Shown here: positions 17,726 through 25,985 of the stretch, piece after piece
How positions within the stretch are numbered: position 1 is the stretch's first letter
Layout: every line of letters starts with the position of its first letter
NCBI GenBank assembly: GCA_900317155.1
Contig: ONFO01000008.1
Span: 62,001 to 126,000 of the forward strand
Reading direction: 5' to 3'
Source of the DNA: an uncultured Bacteroidales bacterium
GTDB taxonomy: Bacteria > Bacteroidota > Bacteroidia > Bacteroidales > F082
DNA length: 64,000 bases
Notes under the pieces: model-generated
Databases searched by the model: none
What the model was told of the DNA's origin: nothing
Seen by the model: the letters and a program-made list of their open reading frames with translations, nothing else
Translations under genes and position numbers: made by a program

Positions 17726-20686
17726 ATGAAAGCCAAAATCTTACACAATTCCAAAAGAGGCATCAACAAATCATTTGTTCTTTGCCTTTTATTAGTTCTT
17801 ACTAACCCAATTATTTCGATTTCCAACACTTCTAACAACCAATCCCTGATCAACAGGACTAATCTCTGGTCTGAGTTCAGACAGAAAAACCCATTCAATT
17901 ATCAAACTGTTGGGTTAAAACGATATTCGGATGGCAGTGCTATAATCATTATTAGTGAGCCCGCGGATGAAATTTCTGCAGAGGGTGTTTCTAGTGTTTT
18001 TCGTCAATTATCAATTTCCTCCGATATTAAGGTTTTTCAACATCCAATAGGTTATGATGGATGGGTTAAAGACATGGTGATCTCCGTCAATAATTTAGAC
18101 GATTCTCAAATTGCACCACTGAAGAGCAAATTGTTCCGTTATCTTTACGGAACTGACTATAAGGCTGCTTTTTTAGATCTTGAAGCCATTCCCAGACACA
18201 CGAATTTTGCAATGCAAGACCTCAATATTCAAGTTTCTGCAGAAGAGCTAGGCATTTGGTTTATTAACGAACGAGAACCCTTGGTCTCTGTAGACAACAG
18301 ACTTGACAAGACCAATTTAGTGAAATGCTTTTTAGATGACAATGTCAAACAAGCTGTATATTATTCTGAAAAGCCTGGATTCATTGTATGGGTTATCAAT
18401 AATGAATACAATGACCAAGAGAACTTTAGAATCTGTTCAAGGAAATTCTCTTTAGATTCCGACCTTGTACTTGGGGCAATATCTAATGGTTCCATTACAG
18501 CAATTATTGGGCGTGAAAGATGTGTCCCTGTGTATGTTTTACCTCCGATGAGGACCGAGACTCTTTTTGTTTTAGCGACTACGGCAGAGGACGGCTTGTC
18601 ACAGAGTTATGAACGCAACAATATCTTTGCAGGAAAATTAGGCAATCACAAAGACTATGCTCCGATTTATCTTAGTGATGAGTTGTGGCATACTGAATAC
18701 GGAAGCATTTTAAATATCACAGATCAAATGCTTAAATCATGGTCAGAAAATGGTGATGTCAAGTATGATGGTTTTGTATATAAATCCCCAATTGATTGGG
18801 CTTTTACAGAAGGTGTTTCCAGAGATTTACATACCAAATCACTGACATACAATTGGAATACTGCTGGTGCTGGTTATTGCATTGATGCTGATAATAATTT
18901 CCCATATAAAATATATGCGATCAATCGGACAGGATCCCTTCCAATTAGCTATATTCCTGGGAAAACAGATACAATATCAGATAACGATTCCACCTATTTA
19001 GCCGAAGAATTAGCATATGATTTTTTCTCTGGACTTTCCAATCCTGAATTAGTTAAGGTGGCAGAATATGCTTCGATATATCAAATTTTTATCAATTGTA
19101 GGATCCATTTTCCTCAAGACACAGATAAAATTTATTCTCAATTAATTACAAACAACTCAAACGAAGAACAGTTGACCAAAGTACTAGAGTCTATCTGCAA
19201 TTTTCATGATAGAGATGCGGACTCTGTTGATGGAAAGCCGCATTACGATTCAATCCAGATAAATGCCATAGAGGAGTATTATGAAAAAGCGTTTGACGAA
19301 TTACTTGCAAGCTGCGAAAACCATGATGATAGTTTGTCTGTAATGTTGATAATGTTACTGGCTTCGCCAGCTGATAACATGATTCAAGAAACCGACAGTA
19401 TCAATAATATGATTTATAAATTTAGAAACGAGGTCGTATTTGAAGACAAGTTAGGAACCTTATTGGATATCTTGATAGAAATGGGAGATAATTATGACAT
19501 TGATGAAATCGATAAAGCATTCGAAGCTAAAGGAACTCCTTTCTTGCGTTCAGTAAGCCATTTCATATTTAACCCTAGAGAGGTAGACATCGTTCATTTT
19601 ATAGAAAAATATCAAAATGATGTCGAAAGCATTACAATGTACGATATTAGCAGATATGTTGCATTCGGGCTCTTGGATAAAAAAGAAGAAATTGAACAAT
19701 ATGCAAAGGTTATGAGTCTCATGAATCCTGAAGAGGTGAAAAAAGCTTTATTAGCAGAAAACGAAGCCAAATCCTCTACATGGATAAAATGTCCCACAAT
19801 TGTTCAATCAAGATTTACGGCAGACTCTATATTTGCTGTTGGTGGGCATGACCTTAGTTCCAAAATTACTCCAGTTAAAATTGACCGATCTTTGGCCAAA
19901 GGTTCTTGTCGTGTCGAAATGATTGAAGGGAAAAAAGTAATATATATTTCTCCTTATGATCGAGGTTGCATTACTCCTGATTTTTTACGACGTGTTGAAA
20001 GAACTGATTATGTGGGAACTCACTCGATAGAAAAGCTAAAAACGGAGGCTCGGCCACGTGATATCATTGCAAAAACTGTTGAACTTCGCGCTGACAGGGG
20101 GTTCAATATCGATGACCATATGACTGTTATTGAAATGAACCAATCTGGTGAATTGGTTATTAACGGTAATACGATAAATTCAACTGAATCTTTATACCAA
20201 CAACTAGCAACCAACAGCGGACATCAATCTAAGAACTCGCCTAAAAAGATTGTTTTCAAGGATATTTCAGAGGATATGGTAGAAACCATTATTGATGGTA
20301 CCCAAACCTATATTCTTGAAAAAGGCGAAGAATATAGATTATCTAACCAATGTCACAATTTTGCCAAAGCCAGATACACTTCACAAAAGGACGGATCCAC
20401 CTTGGTAGTTATTCCAATTGAAGGGACGCAAATCAAAGCAAAAGAGGCAAAACACGTTTTTAAAGTTCCATCCACAAAACTTGACAATTTTAAATCCGTA
20501 ATCAAAGAATTGCTTTCCAATCCAGAAGGTATATGGAGCCCATTCCATTTTAAAAGGAAAATGAAATCACTTGACATACATAAGCAAGATTTTGAAGAAT
20601 GGCTAGAATTCAACAAAATTGTCATTCTTATTGACGCTATAAAATACTATTCGTACGATGATGTTATTCAAGAAGAGGTTGCATAA
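17726..20686 (+). CDS. Large secreted protein of unknown function
   Basis: 986 residues. A hydrophobic stretch at about 18-33 (VLCLLLVLTNPIISIS) preceded by Lys/Arg is a signal peptide. The N-terminal third seems beta-rich, the middle (about 420-680) is helical and acidic, and the C-terminal third is mixed, with an unusual abundance of Asp and Ser. I see no known catalytic motif and do not recognise the family. It is strongly AT-rich compared with the genes upstream. The caspase-like gene begins 29 bp before its stop in another frame, so the two are expressed together and may form a pair. Confidence 0.6.
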   Translation: MKAKILHNSKRGINKSFVLCLLLVLTNPIISISNTSNNQSLINRTNLWSEFRQKNPFNYQTVGLKRYSDGSAIIIISEPADEISAEGVSSVFRQLSISSDIKVFQHPIGYDGWVKDMVISVNNLDDSQIAPLKSKLFRYLYGTDYKAAFLDLEAIPRHTNFAMQDLNIQVSAEELGIWFINEREPLVSVDNRLDKTNLVKCFLDDNVKQAVYYSEKPGFIVWVINNEYNDQENFRICSRKFSLDSDLVLGAISNGSITAIIGRERCVPVYVLPPMRTETLFVLATTAEDGLSQSYERNNIFAGKLGNHKDYAPIYLSDELWHTEYGSILNITDQMLKSWSENGDVKYDGFVYKSPIDWAFTEGVSRDLHTKSLTYNWNTAGAGYCIDADNNFPYKIYAINRTGSLPISYIPGKTDTISDNDSTYLAEELAYDFFSGLSNPELVKVAEYASIYQIFINCRIHFPQDTDKIYSQLITNNSNEEQLTKVLESICNFHDRDADSVDGKPHYDSIQINAIEEYYEKAFDELLASCENHDDSLSVMLIMLLASPADNMIQETDSINNMIYKFRNEVVFEDKLGTLLDILIEMGDNYDIDEIDKAFEAKGTPFLRSVSHFIFNPREVDIVHFIEKYQNDVESITMYDISRYVAFGLLDKKEEIEQYAKVMSLMNPEEVKKALLAENEAKSSTWIKCPTIVQSRFTADSIFAVGGHDLSSKITPVKIDRSLAKGSCRVEMIEGKKVIYISPYDRGCITPDFLRRVERTDYVGTHSIEKLKTEARPRDIIAKTVELRADRGFNIDDHMTVIEMNQSGELVINGNTINSTESLYQQLATNSGHQSKNSPKKIVFKDISEDMVETIIDGTQTYILEKGEEYRLSNQCHNFAKARYTSQKDGSTLVVIPIEGTQIKAKEAKHVFKVPSTKLDNFKSVIKELLSNPEGIWSPFHFKRKMKSLDIHKQDFEEWLEFNKIVILIDAIKYYSYDDVIQEEVA

Positions 20687-22439
20687 AAAAGTTTTGGTCT
20701 GTAATGGATTGCCATTTACTGAGACACAGTTTTACAGATTGTTTGATGATTGTCAATCTGATTTTATACAATCTTTAAAGCTACAATATCAAACCTATGA
20801 TAAGAAAACCACATGGGAAAAGTACAAGAAAATAGCTCTGGAGATTCAAACAACATTAGAAAAGTGTTCATCGCGAGGAGCTGATATCATTAATGACTTT
20901 GACTACACTTGCTTTAACGAGTTCAACAAATATGAAATCATCGTCATCTTAGCCCATCATTCTGATCAATCCAACGACATTGAATTCAATGGGAAAATGT
21001 TTAGTGAATTCTCTTTTACTAAGTATTTCCCCTCGGATTTTGAAGGGACTCTTGACTTGACATCCTGTCACTCAACAGGGCTTCAGTATGCATTGAACTC
21101 TCACTGTTCGTCAGAGTTTTTCCATTCAATTGGCACTGAAGGTAGAACTCCTTTACCTTTTAGGCTCATACTCTTGCAAAAGATAGTTGATGAGCTATGC
21201 CACAAGGATAACATCAGTTATTTTCAGGCTTATGAAAACTCTTTCAATTTTCTCTTTTCCCTTGTTTCTGATGGTCCTTCTTCAAAAAAAATCGTTTATC
21301 TTGGAGGAAAAATGAAATCAACTGTTTATGCCCCATCTGAAGCACAAATAGGACAAAGTTTTATCGTCCAAGTTTTCATACACAACGAAAGCGATTTCGA
21401 AACTGTTGAGCTAATGGCCAAAACCGTTGATGATAATGCCATCTTAAAAAACACAAAATCCTTACCGTTCAAACTTAAAAAAAACGAAAAAATCGAGTTT
21501 GAATTAAGTTGGCAAAACAATGGTACAAATGATTTTACAACAAAAAAAAAGAGGAAAAGCCTTATTTGGACAAACGAGCCTTCTTCTGTTGAATATGTGA
21601 TACAAATCCAACCAGATTGTATCTCTCAATCATTTATCGGAAAAATCAAAATTGCAGTTAATAAACAACCTGTCGGAGACATTGTTTTCAAGACCAATAT
21701 TATTGCTGGTATAACTGCATCTCAAAAAATCTCTGAGATGATAGATTTTGTTCCTTATGACAAACTCTCCGAGAAGACCAAGGAATCAATCTTGATAAAT
21801 TCAAAAATAAATGAAGAGTTAGAGGCCTTATTGATTTCAATGAATAAAGCCAACTCAGATATCGATAGAAAGAGGCTAGGTAAAGAGATGGAAATGTGTA
21901 AAAAATTGTCTCAAATTATCAATAGTAATCCGTCTGTCATCGATAGTAATGTTATTAAAGTATTCATCAGTTCCACCTCCGATATGCAACGATATAGAGA
22001 AATCCTTAAAAATCAAATTCTAAACCTAAAAATGTTTCCTGTTTCATACGATACATGGTCACAAGAAGACAGCTATCCAAGAGATGTCTGTTGCCAACAA
22101 GTGATGGCTTCCCAAATCTTCGTTTGTTTATTAGGGGCTAATTATGGTTTTGTTGAACCAGAATGGAGAATGTCTATGACAGAGATTGAATATAGAGTTG
22201 CTGTTAAATCAGGAATACCCATACTTGTTTATATTGCTGACAACTATGAAGACAAGATGAAGGTGTTACTACCTGAGAAAGAAGAAGCTGTTGCAAGACA
22301 AAAAGCACTTATTGACGAATTGTCATCAAAAAGGCTTGTGGAGTTATTCGGGTCTGATCTTCTTCTTCAACTTAAGTCTTGCGAAGAATTGACTAGACTT
22401 AAAACGCAAATAGAAAATGGCATTACTATTAAACCATGA
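20658..22439 (+). CDS. Caspase-like protease with beta-sandwich and DUF4062 domain
   Basis: A 593-residue cytoplasmic protein with three parts. Residues about 10-215 look like a caspase/CHAT-type peptidase: a hydrophobic strand ending in His100-His101 (IIVILAHH) and a second strand ending in Cys137 (LDLTSCHSTG), the expected His/Cys dyad. Residues about 220-355 appear to be an Ig-like beta-sandwich. Residues about 433-590 are a DUF4062 domain (VFISSTSDMQRYREIL, then IFVCLLGANYGF), which is distantly TIR-like and common in defence proteins. It overlaps the secreted partner upstream by 29 bp, and its stop overlaps the next start (ATGA at 22436). The peptidase assignment comes from motifs only. 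Confidence 0.65.
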   Translation: MMLFKKRLHKKVLVCNGLPFTETQFYRLFDDCQSDFIQSLKLQYQTYDKKTTWEKYKKIALEIQTTLEKCSSRGADIINDFDYTCFNEFNKYEIIVILAHHSDQSNDIEFNGKMFSEFSFTKYFPSDFEGTLDLTSCHSTGLQYALNSHCSSEFFHSIGTEGRTPLPFRLILLQKIVDELCHKDNISYFQAYENSFNFLFSLVSDGPSSKKIVYLGGKMKSTVYAPSEAQIGQSFIVQVFIHNESDFETVELMAKTVDDNAILKNTKSLPFKLKKNEKIEFELSWQNNGTNDFTTKKKRKSLIWTNEPSSVEYVIQIQPDCISQSFIGKIKIAVNKQPVGDIVFKTNIIAGITASQKISEMIDFVPYDKLSEKTKESILINSKINEELEALLISMNKANSDIDRKRLGKEMEMCKKLSQIINSNPSVIDSNVIKVFISSTSDMQRYREILKNQILNLKMFPVSYDTWSQEDSYPRDVCCQQVMASQIFVCLLGANYGFVEPEWRMSMTEIEYRVAVKSGIPILVYIADNYEDKMKVLLPEKEEAVARQKALIDELSSKRLVELFGSDLLLQLKSCEELTRLKTQIENGITIKP

Positions 22440-22770
22440 CCACGATCCTCCTCATCAGCACTCACACTATGCGCAAAAGCATCAAGGAACCATATGAAGC
22501 TTTGGACTGCAGCATTGACGCCTGCACTTCGCTTGCCGAAGCCAAAAGCCCTGGTTCAATCACGAACTGTACATTATGTCCGACGACAGCATTGCCTTCC
22601 AGGATACTCATTGGGCCTTGGAAGACTTAGCCACTTATCCCGGCGCACCCGAAGGGCAGTCGAAAGCACGTGAATGTTTCGGAAAGTCATTGGAAATCAA
22701 GTCTATCCTATATGGCAATGATAGCAAGGAAGCGAAGGAAATCAACAATCAAATAGAAGAGATAAAATGA
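22436..22770 (+). pseudogene. Degenerate TrkA-like/TPR remnant
   Basis: Two overlapping frames together match the first 75 residues of the soluble RyR protein at 12947. The first frame (MTTILLISTHTMRKSIKEPYE) aligns with its start. After a shift near 22550 the second frame (MSDDSIAFQDTHWALEDL… APEGQSK) aligns with its ILPQNDTNEHDTLQALETF… PEGQSK. The second frame then runs straight into a TPR-like helix end (ARECFGKSLEIKSILYG) and stops at 22770. It therefore joins the head of one gene to the tail of another and carries a frameshift. ATGA overlaps are kept on both sides. Confidence 0.7.
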
Positions 22771-24953
22771 TGAAAAAAAAATATAGTATTCTGCTATTCC
22801 TATTCAGTTTGGTAGCAACACCTCTGGTTGCACAAGTCGAATCAAATTCCTCCAAGAAATACATTGCTCGCCTAGAGACGCTCTTCGAGGAAGGCAACAA
22901 ATGCTACGTCGGCATCGGCAACAAATACCAGCTCAAACGCGTGATTGATGCTTACGAAGTCGCCCTTAACCAAGCCCGCACGGTTGGCATAATCACCCTT
23001 GAAGACGAGAATAACCTGATGCTTCAGGTGAAGCTCGACAAACTCTGGGGAGATTACCATTACCTCAACTCCGACGAGGATTCTCATTCCTATGTACAAG
23101 CCGAAAAACACTTCAAGGATGCCCTGGCCATTGCTGAAGCTTCCGACATTGGACAGGAATCATACTATTATCGTTTCGTCATCCACGAAGAGCTCGCTCA
23201 ACTCTTTTACAAGCAAGGTCGTTACGTGGAAGCTAATATGGAAATGGAACGCGCTTTTGAGTATTCGAACTATCTCTACAACCTACCCGACTCGGACAAT
23301 GCCATTCTTGACTTCATCTCCCAACAGGCAATGTGCAAAGCTCGAGTCTCGAGATTCAGCGAAGCCATCGACGACATTAACGCAGTGATAAGCAACTATC
23401 GCAATACCGATAGTGAGCGTTATGGCGAGGCCCTCCGCAAAAAAGCCAAGATATTGATGCTTCAACAAGAAAGCGGCGACACGGGCATGTCCGATCCCAC
23501 TGAGGATGCAGTCAAATGCTACAAGGAGTTCTTTTCCTTGAAAAAAGAGGATGCCTTGTTGCATTTTGAAGCCATGAGCAGCGAGGAGCGCGAACAGTAC
23601 TGGATGCGCATCCGTCCTTTTGTGGTGGACTGTTACAGATTGGAAAACGCTGACCCCGCCTTCCTTTATGATGTGACCCTGTTCAGCAAGGCACTGTTAC
23701 TTGAATTGAACCGTGACGGTGGTGGTCGACACAATTTGGAAGCTGACTGGCAAGACATACAAAAGCAATTGCAACCCAAAGATTGTGCCATCGAATTCAT
23801 CCAATACGAGAAATACGGAAAGCAAAAAATGGCCGCTCTCGTGTTGAAAAATCATGAGGTTCCTAAATTTGTTAGAATGGCATCACCCGACAGCGTCATG
23901 CAATACAATATCGGTGCCTCATCCATCCAAGAACGTCTCACTTATGTTCGTGATATCAAAACCAACAAGCAGAAAACCAATAGGATATACGAAGATTCAA
24001 CAGGATTTTTCCGTTTCATTTGGAGACCTCAACTTATCGAAGCTATTGGTGATTCTCGTGATATTTGGTTTGCTCCCGATGGTTATCAACACAGAATTGC
24101 CATAGAATATCTTCTTCCCGAAGCGGCGGCTAACTATCGATGCCATAGGCTTACCTCAACCCGTACCTTACTGAGACGAGACAAGACAGGGAAAGCTCAA
24201 AAGTCTGATGGCAATGCCTTAATCATTGGTGGTGTAAATTACAATTCGTCAAATTATTACACTGAAATGCAGAATGATAGTGTTGCATACACCTTTTTCA
24301 AAGAAGAGAAATTCCTACTCGATTCACTAAAATATTCGTTACCAGAAGTTAGTGCTATCCTACATTGTCGGAACAATCCTCAAGACCTCTTGCTTTGTGG
24401 GGTTGAGGCTGCGGAGTTTACATTCAGGGATTTATGTAATGGGTATTCCTTAATCCATATCTCATCGCATGGCGCTTATAGGGCTGCCACAGTGCCTTTG
24501 GGCACCGATTTGAAGCCATGCATGACTGACCAATCTCTATCAGAATGTCTCATCGCTTTTTCAGGCATTAATACGAGTTTAAAAACCCCGTATTTTAATC
24601 CAACCAGTATTGATGGACTGCTTTCTGCAAAAGAGATTTCTTCGTTGGATTTGTCTCAAACTGAACTTGTTGTATTGAATTGCTGTGAAACAGGTTTAGG
24701 AGGTGTAACCGCCGATGGTGTGTTTGGCATTCAACGGGGATTGAAAAACGCTGGTGCTCAAACTATGATTTTGACGCTTTGGGATGTCCTAGAAACAAGC
24801 TCGGTGTTTTTCATGACCCATTTTTATGATCAAATGAGCCAAGGATATTCAATTTATGAGGCATTCTATAATGTCCGTGATCTGATGACAAAACATGAAG
24901 AATTCAATGAACCTAGATGCAGAGATCCTTTTATTCTAATAGATGCTTTATAA
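22767..24953 (+). CDS. Secreted TPR-CHAT peptidase
   Basis: A 728-residue protein. Residues 1-23 are a signal peptide ending PLVAQ, so it is exported. Residues about 25-310 are TPR-like helices. The C-terminal part (about 480-728) is a CHAT domain, a caspase-fold peptidase: ALIIGGVNY, the His motif HISSHG (His568) and the Cys motif VLNCCETG (Cys640), followed by GVFGIQRGLKNAGAQ and LTLWDV, which are hallmark strands. CHAT enzymes cleave partner proteins in several prokaryotic defence systems. An exported one next to a cytoplasmic caspase-like protein is notable. Its start overlaps the remnant's stop (ATGA). Confidence 0.85.
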   Translation: MMKKKYSILLFLFSLVATPLVAQVESNSSKKYIARLETLFEEGNKCYVGIGNKYQLKRVIDAYEVALNQARTVGIITLEDENNLMLQVKLDKLWGDYHYLNSDEDSHSYVQAEKHFKDALAIAEASDIGQESYYYRFVIHEELAQLFYKQGRYVEANMEMERAFEYSNYLYNLPDSDNAILDFISQQAMCKARVSRFSEAIDDINAVISNYRNTDSERYGEALRKKAKILMLQQESGDTGMSDPTEDAVKCYKEFFSLKKEDALLHFEAMSSEEREQYWMRIRPFVVDCYRLENADPAFLYDVTLFSKALLLELNRDGGGRHNLEADWQDIQKQLQPKDCAIEFIQYEKYGKQKMAALVLKNHEVPKFVRMASPDSVMQYNIGASSIQERLTYVRDIKTNKQKTNRIYEDSTGFFRFIWRPQLIEAIGDSRDIWFAPDGYQHRIAIEYLLPEAAANYRCHRLTSTRTLLRRDKTGKAQKSDGNALIIGGVNYNSSNYYTEMQNDSVAYTFFKEEKFLLDSLKYSLPEVSAILHCRNNPQDLLLCGVEAAEFTFRDLCNGYSLIHISSHGAYRAATVPLGTDLKPCMTDQSLSECLIAFSGINTSLKTPYFNPTSIDGLLSAKEISSLDLSQTELVVLNCCETGLGGVTADGVFGIQRGLKNAGAQTMILTLWDVLETSSVFFMTHFYDQMSQGYSIYEAFYNVRDLMTKHEEFNEPRCRDPFILIDAL

Positions 24954-25000
24954 ACAATCAAATTTTTTCAATTCAAAACTCAAATCATTAAGTTTTTTCA

Positions 25001-25056
25001 TAATTTTGCAACGAAAAAAACCATAGTTGCATTTGCAATAGTCTCTTTGTGGTTTT
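25001..25056 (+). promoter_or_regulatory. Putative promoter box and leader hairpin
   Basis: TAATTTTG at 25001-25008 fits the -7 box, though no good -33 is seen. Downstream, AAAACCA (25017-25023) and TGGTTTT (25050-25056) are exactly complementary and could form a leader hairpin before the gene at 25117. Confidence 0.4.
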
Positions 25057-25116
25057 AACCAAATCATAGTATTGCCGAATCCATGAGACAATAGGCGAAA
25101 CCAAGTTTATTCAATT

Positions 25117-25794
25117 ATGTTCAAAAAATTTATCTTAGGAGCTGCATTGCTCATCAGCGCGAACGCTTTCGCACAAAACAACCCTGCAGCAGATGAGGCT
25201 AAAGCAATGCCTCAGTCAGCTGAACGCATGTATCTGGCCGGGCAACTTGTCAAGTTTGGTTACGAAACCAAGACAGCCCTTCCTCTCATTCAAGCCGTGC
25301 AGATTTACCAACAACTAAATGCAACAAAAGCCACGGATGGTTTGACTCCTACCAATGAAAAAGAAGGAGAAGCCTCTTCAACGCTCACAAAGAAAGAACG
25401 TCCAACCCTTACCGAAGAACAGCTGCTTGCAGATGCCACCACATTTGCCGATGGTGACAAGAATTTACTTGCCCTCATAAAGGACTGCCAAGGTGCAACC
25501 CGTGGGGCTGTTGCAGGTGCAATTTTACGTCAAGACTGTGTTGGCGCTCATTCCACTGATACCTGGAAAATCAGATTCCATGGTGGTGAGACTGCTTATG
25601 TTGTTGTAAATGGCGATGGCGACACGGATCTTGACCTTTATGTGTATGACGAGAACAACAATCTAATTGATTATGATGACGATGGAGTTGATTTGTGTAT
25701 TGCAAGCTTTACTCCAAGATGGACGGGCTATTTTTACATTAAGATTAAAAACCGCGGCGGAGTTTACAATTGCTATACTTTAGCCACAAACTAA
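25117..25794 (+). CDS. Secreted PPC-domain protein
   Basis: A 225-residue protein. A signal peptide covers residues 1-20 (MFKKFILGAALLISANAFAQ). The mature N-terminal half is helical. The C-terminal part (about 150-225) fits the bacterial pre-peptidase C-terminal (PPC) domain: GETAYVVVNGDGDTDLDLYV, YDENNNLI and WTGYFYIKIKNRG. PPC domains are small beta-sandwiches found in exported enzymes, often as accessory binding modules. It has its own probable promoter and a strong terminator, and it closes the defence island. A direct role in defence is not shown. Confidence 0.75.
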   Translation: MFKKFILGAALLISANAFAQNNPAADEAKAMPQSAERMYLAGQLVKFGYETKTALPLIQAVQIYQQLNATKATDGLTPTNEKEGEASSTLTKKERPTLTEEQLLADATTFADGDKNLLALIKDCQGATRGAVAGAILRQDCVGAHSTDTWKIRFHGGETAYVVVNGDGDTDLDLYVYDENNNLIDYDDDGVDLCIASFTPRWTGYFYIKIKNRGGVYNCYTLATN

Positions 25795-25817
25795 TCTTTT
25801 GATTCGAAATATACTTC

Positions 25818-25851
25818 GTGGTAGGCAGCTCTTTGCCTACCACTTTTTTTT
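25818..25851 (+). terminator. Intrinsic terminator at island end
   Basis: A perfect 9-bp stem, GTGGTAGGC (25818-25826) and GCCTACCAC (25835-25843), with an 8-nt loop, followed by eight T residues. Confidence 0.92.
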
Positions 25852-25932
25852 GCCCAACATGGACATAATCTATCGTTTGAAAGTCCTGGATATTGTCACC
25901 CACCGACACAAAAGCTAAAAATTGGGTGTCAC

Positions 25933-25963
25933 ATTGCAGAAAACAGGAAAAGTTGTATCTTTG
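25933..25963 (+). promoter_or_regulatory. Promoter of the type I RM operon
   Basis: ATTG at 25933-25936, a 19-bp spacer and TATCTTTG at 25956-25963, 22 bp before the hsdM ATG. Confidence 0.7.
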
Positions 25964-25985
25964 TAGGTTATAACCAGCAGATACA

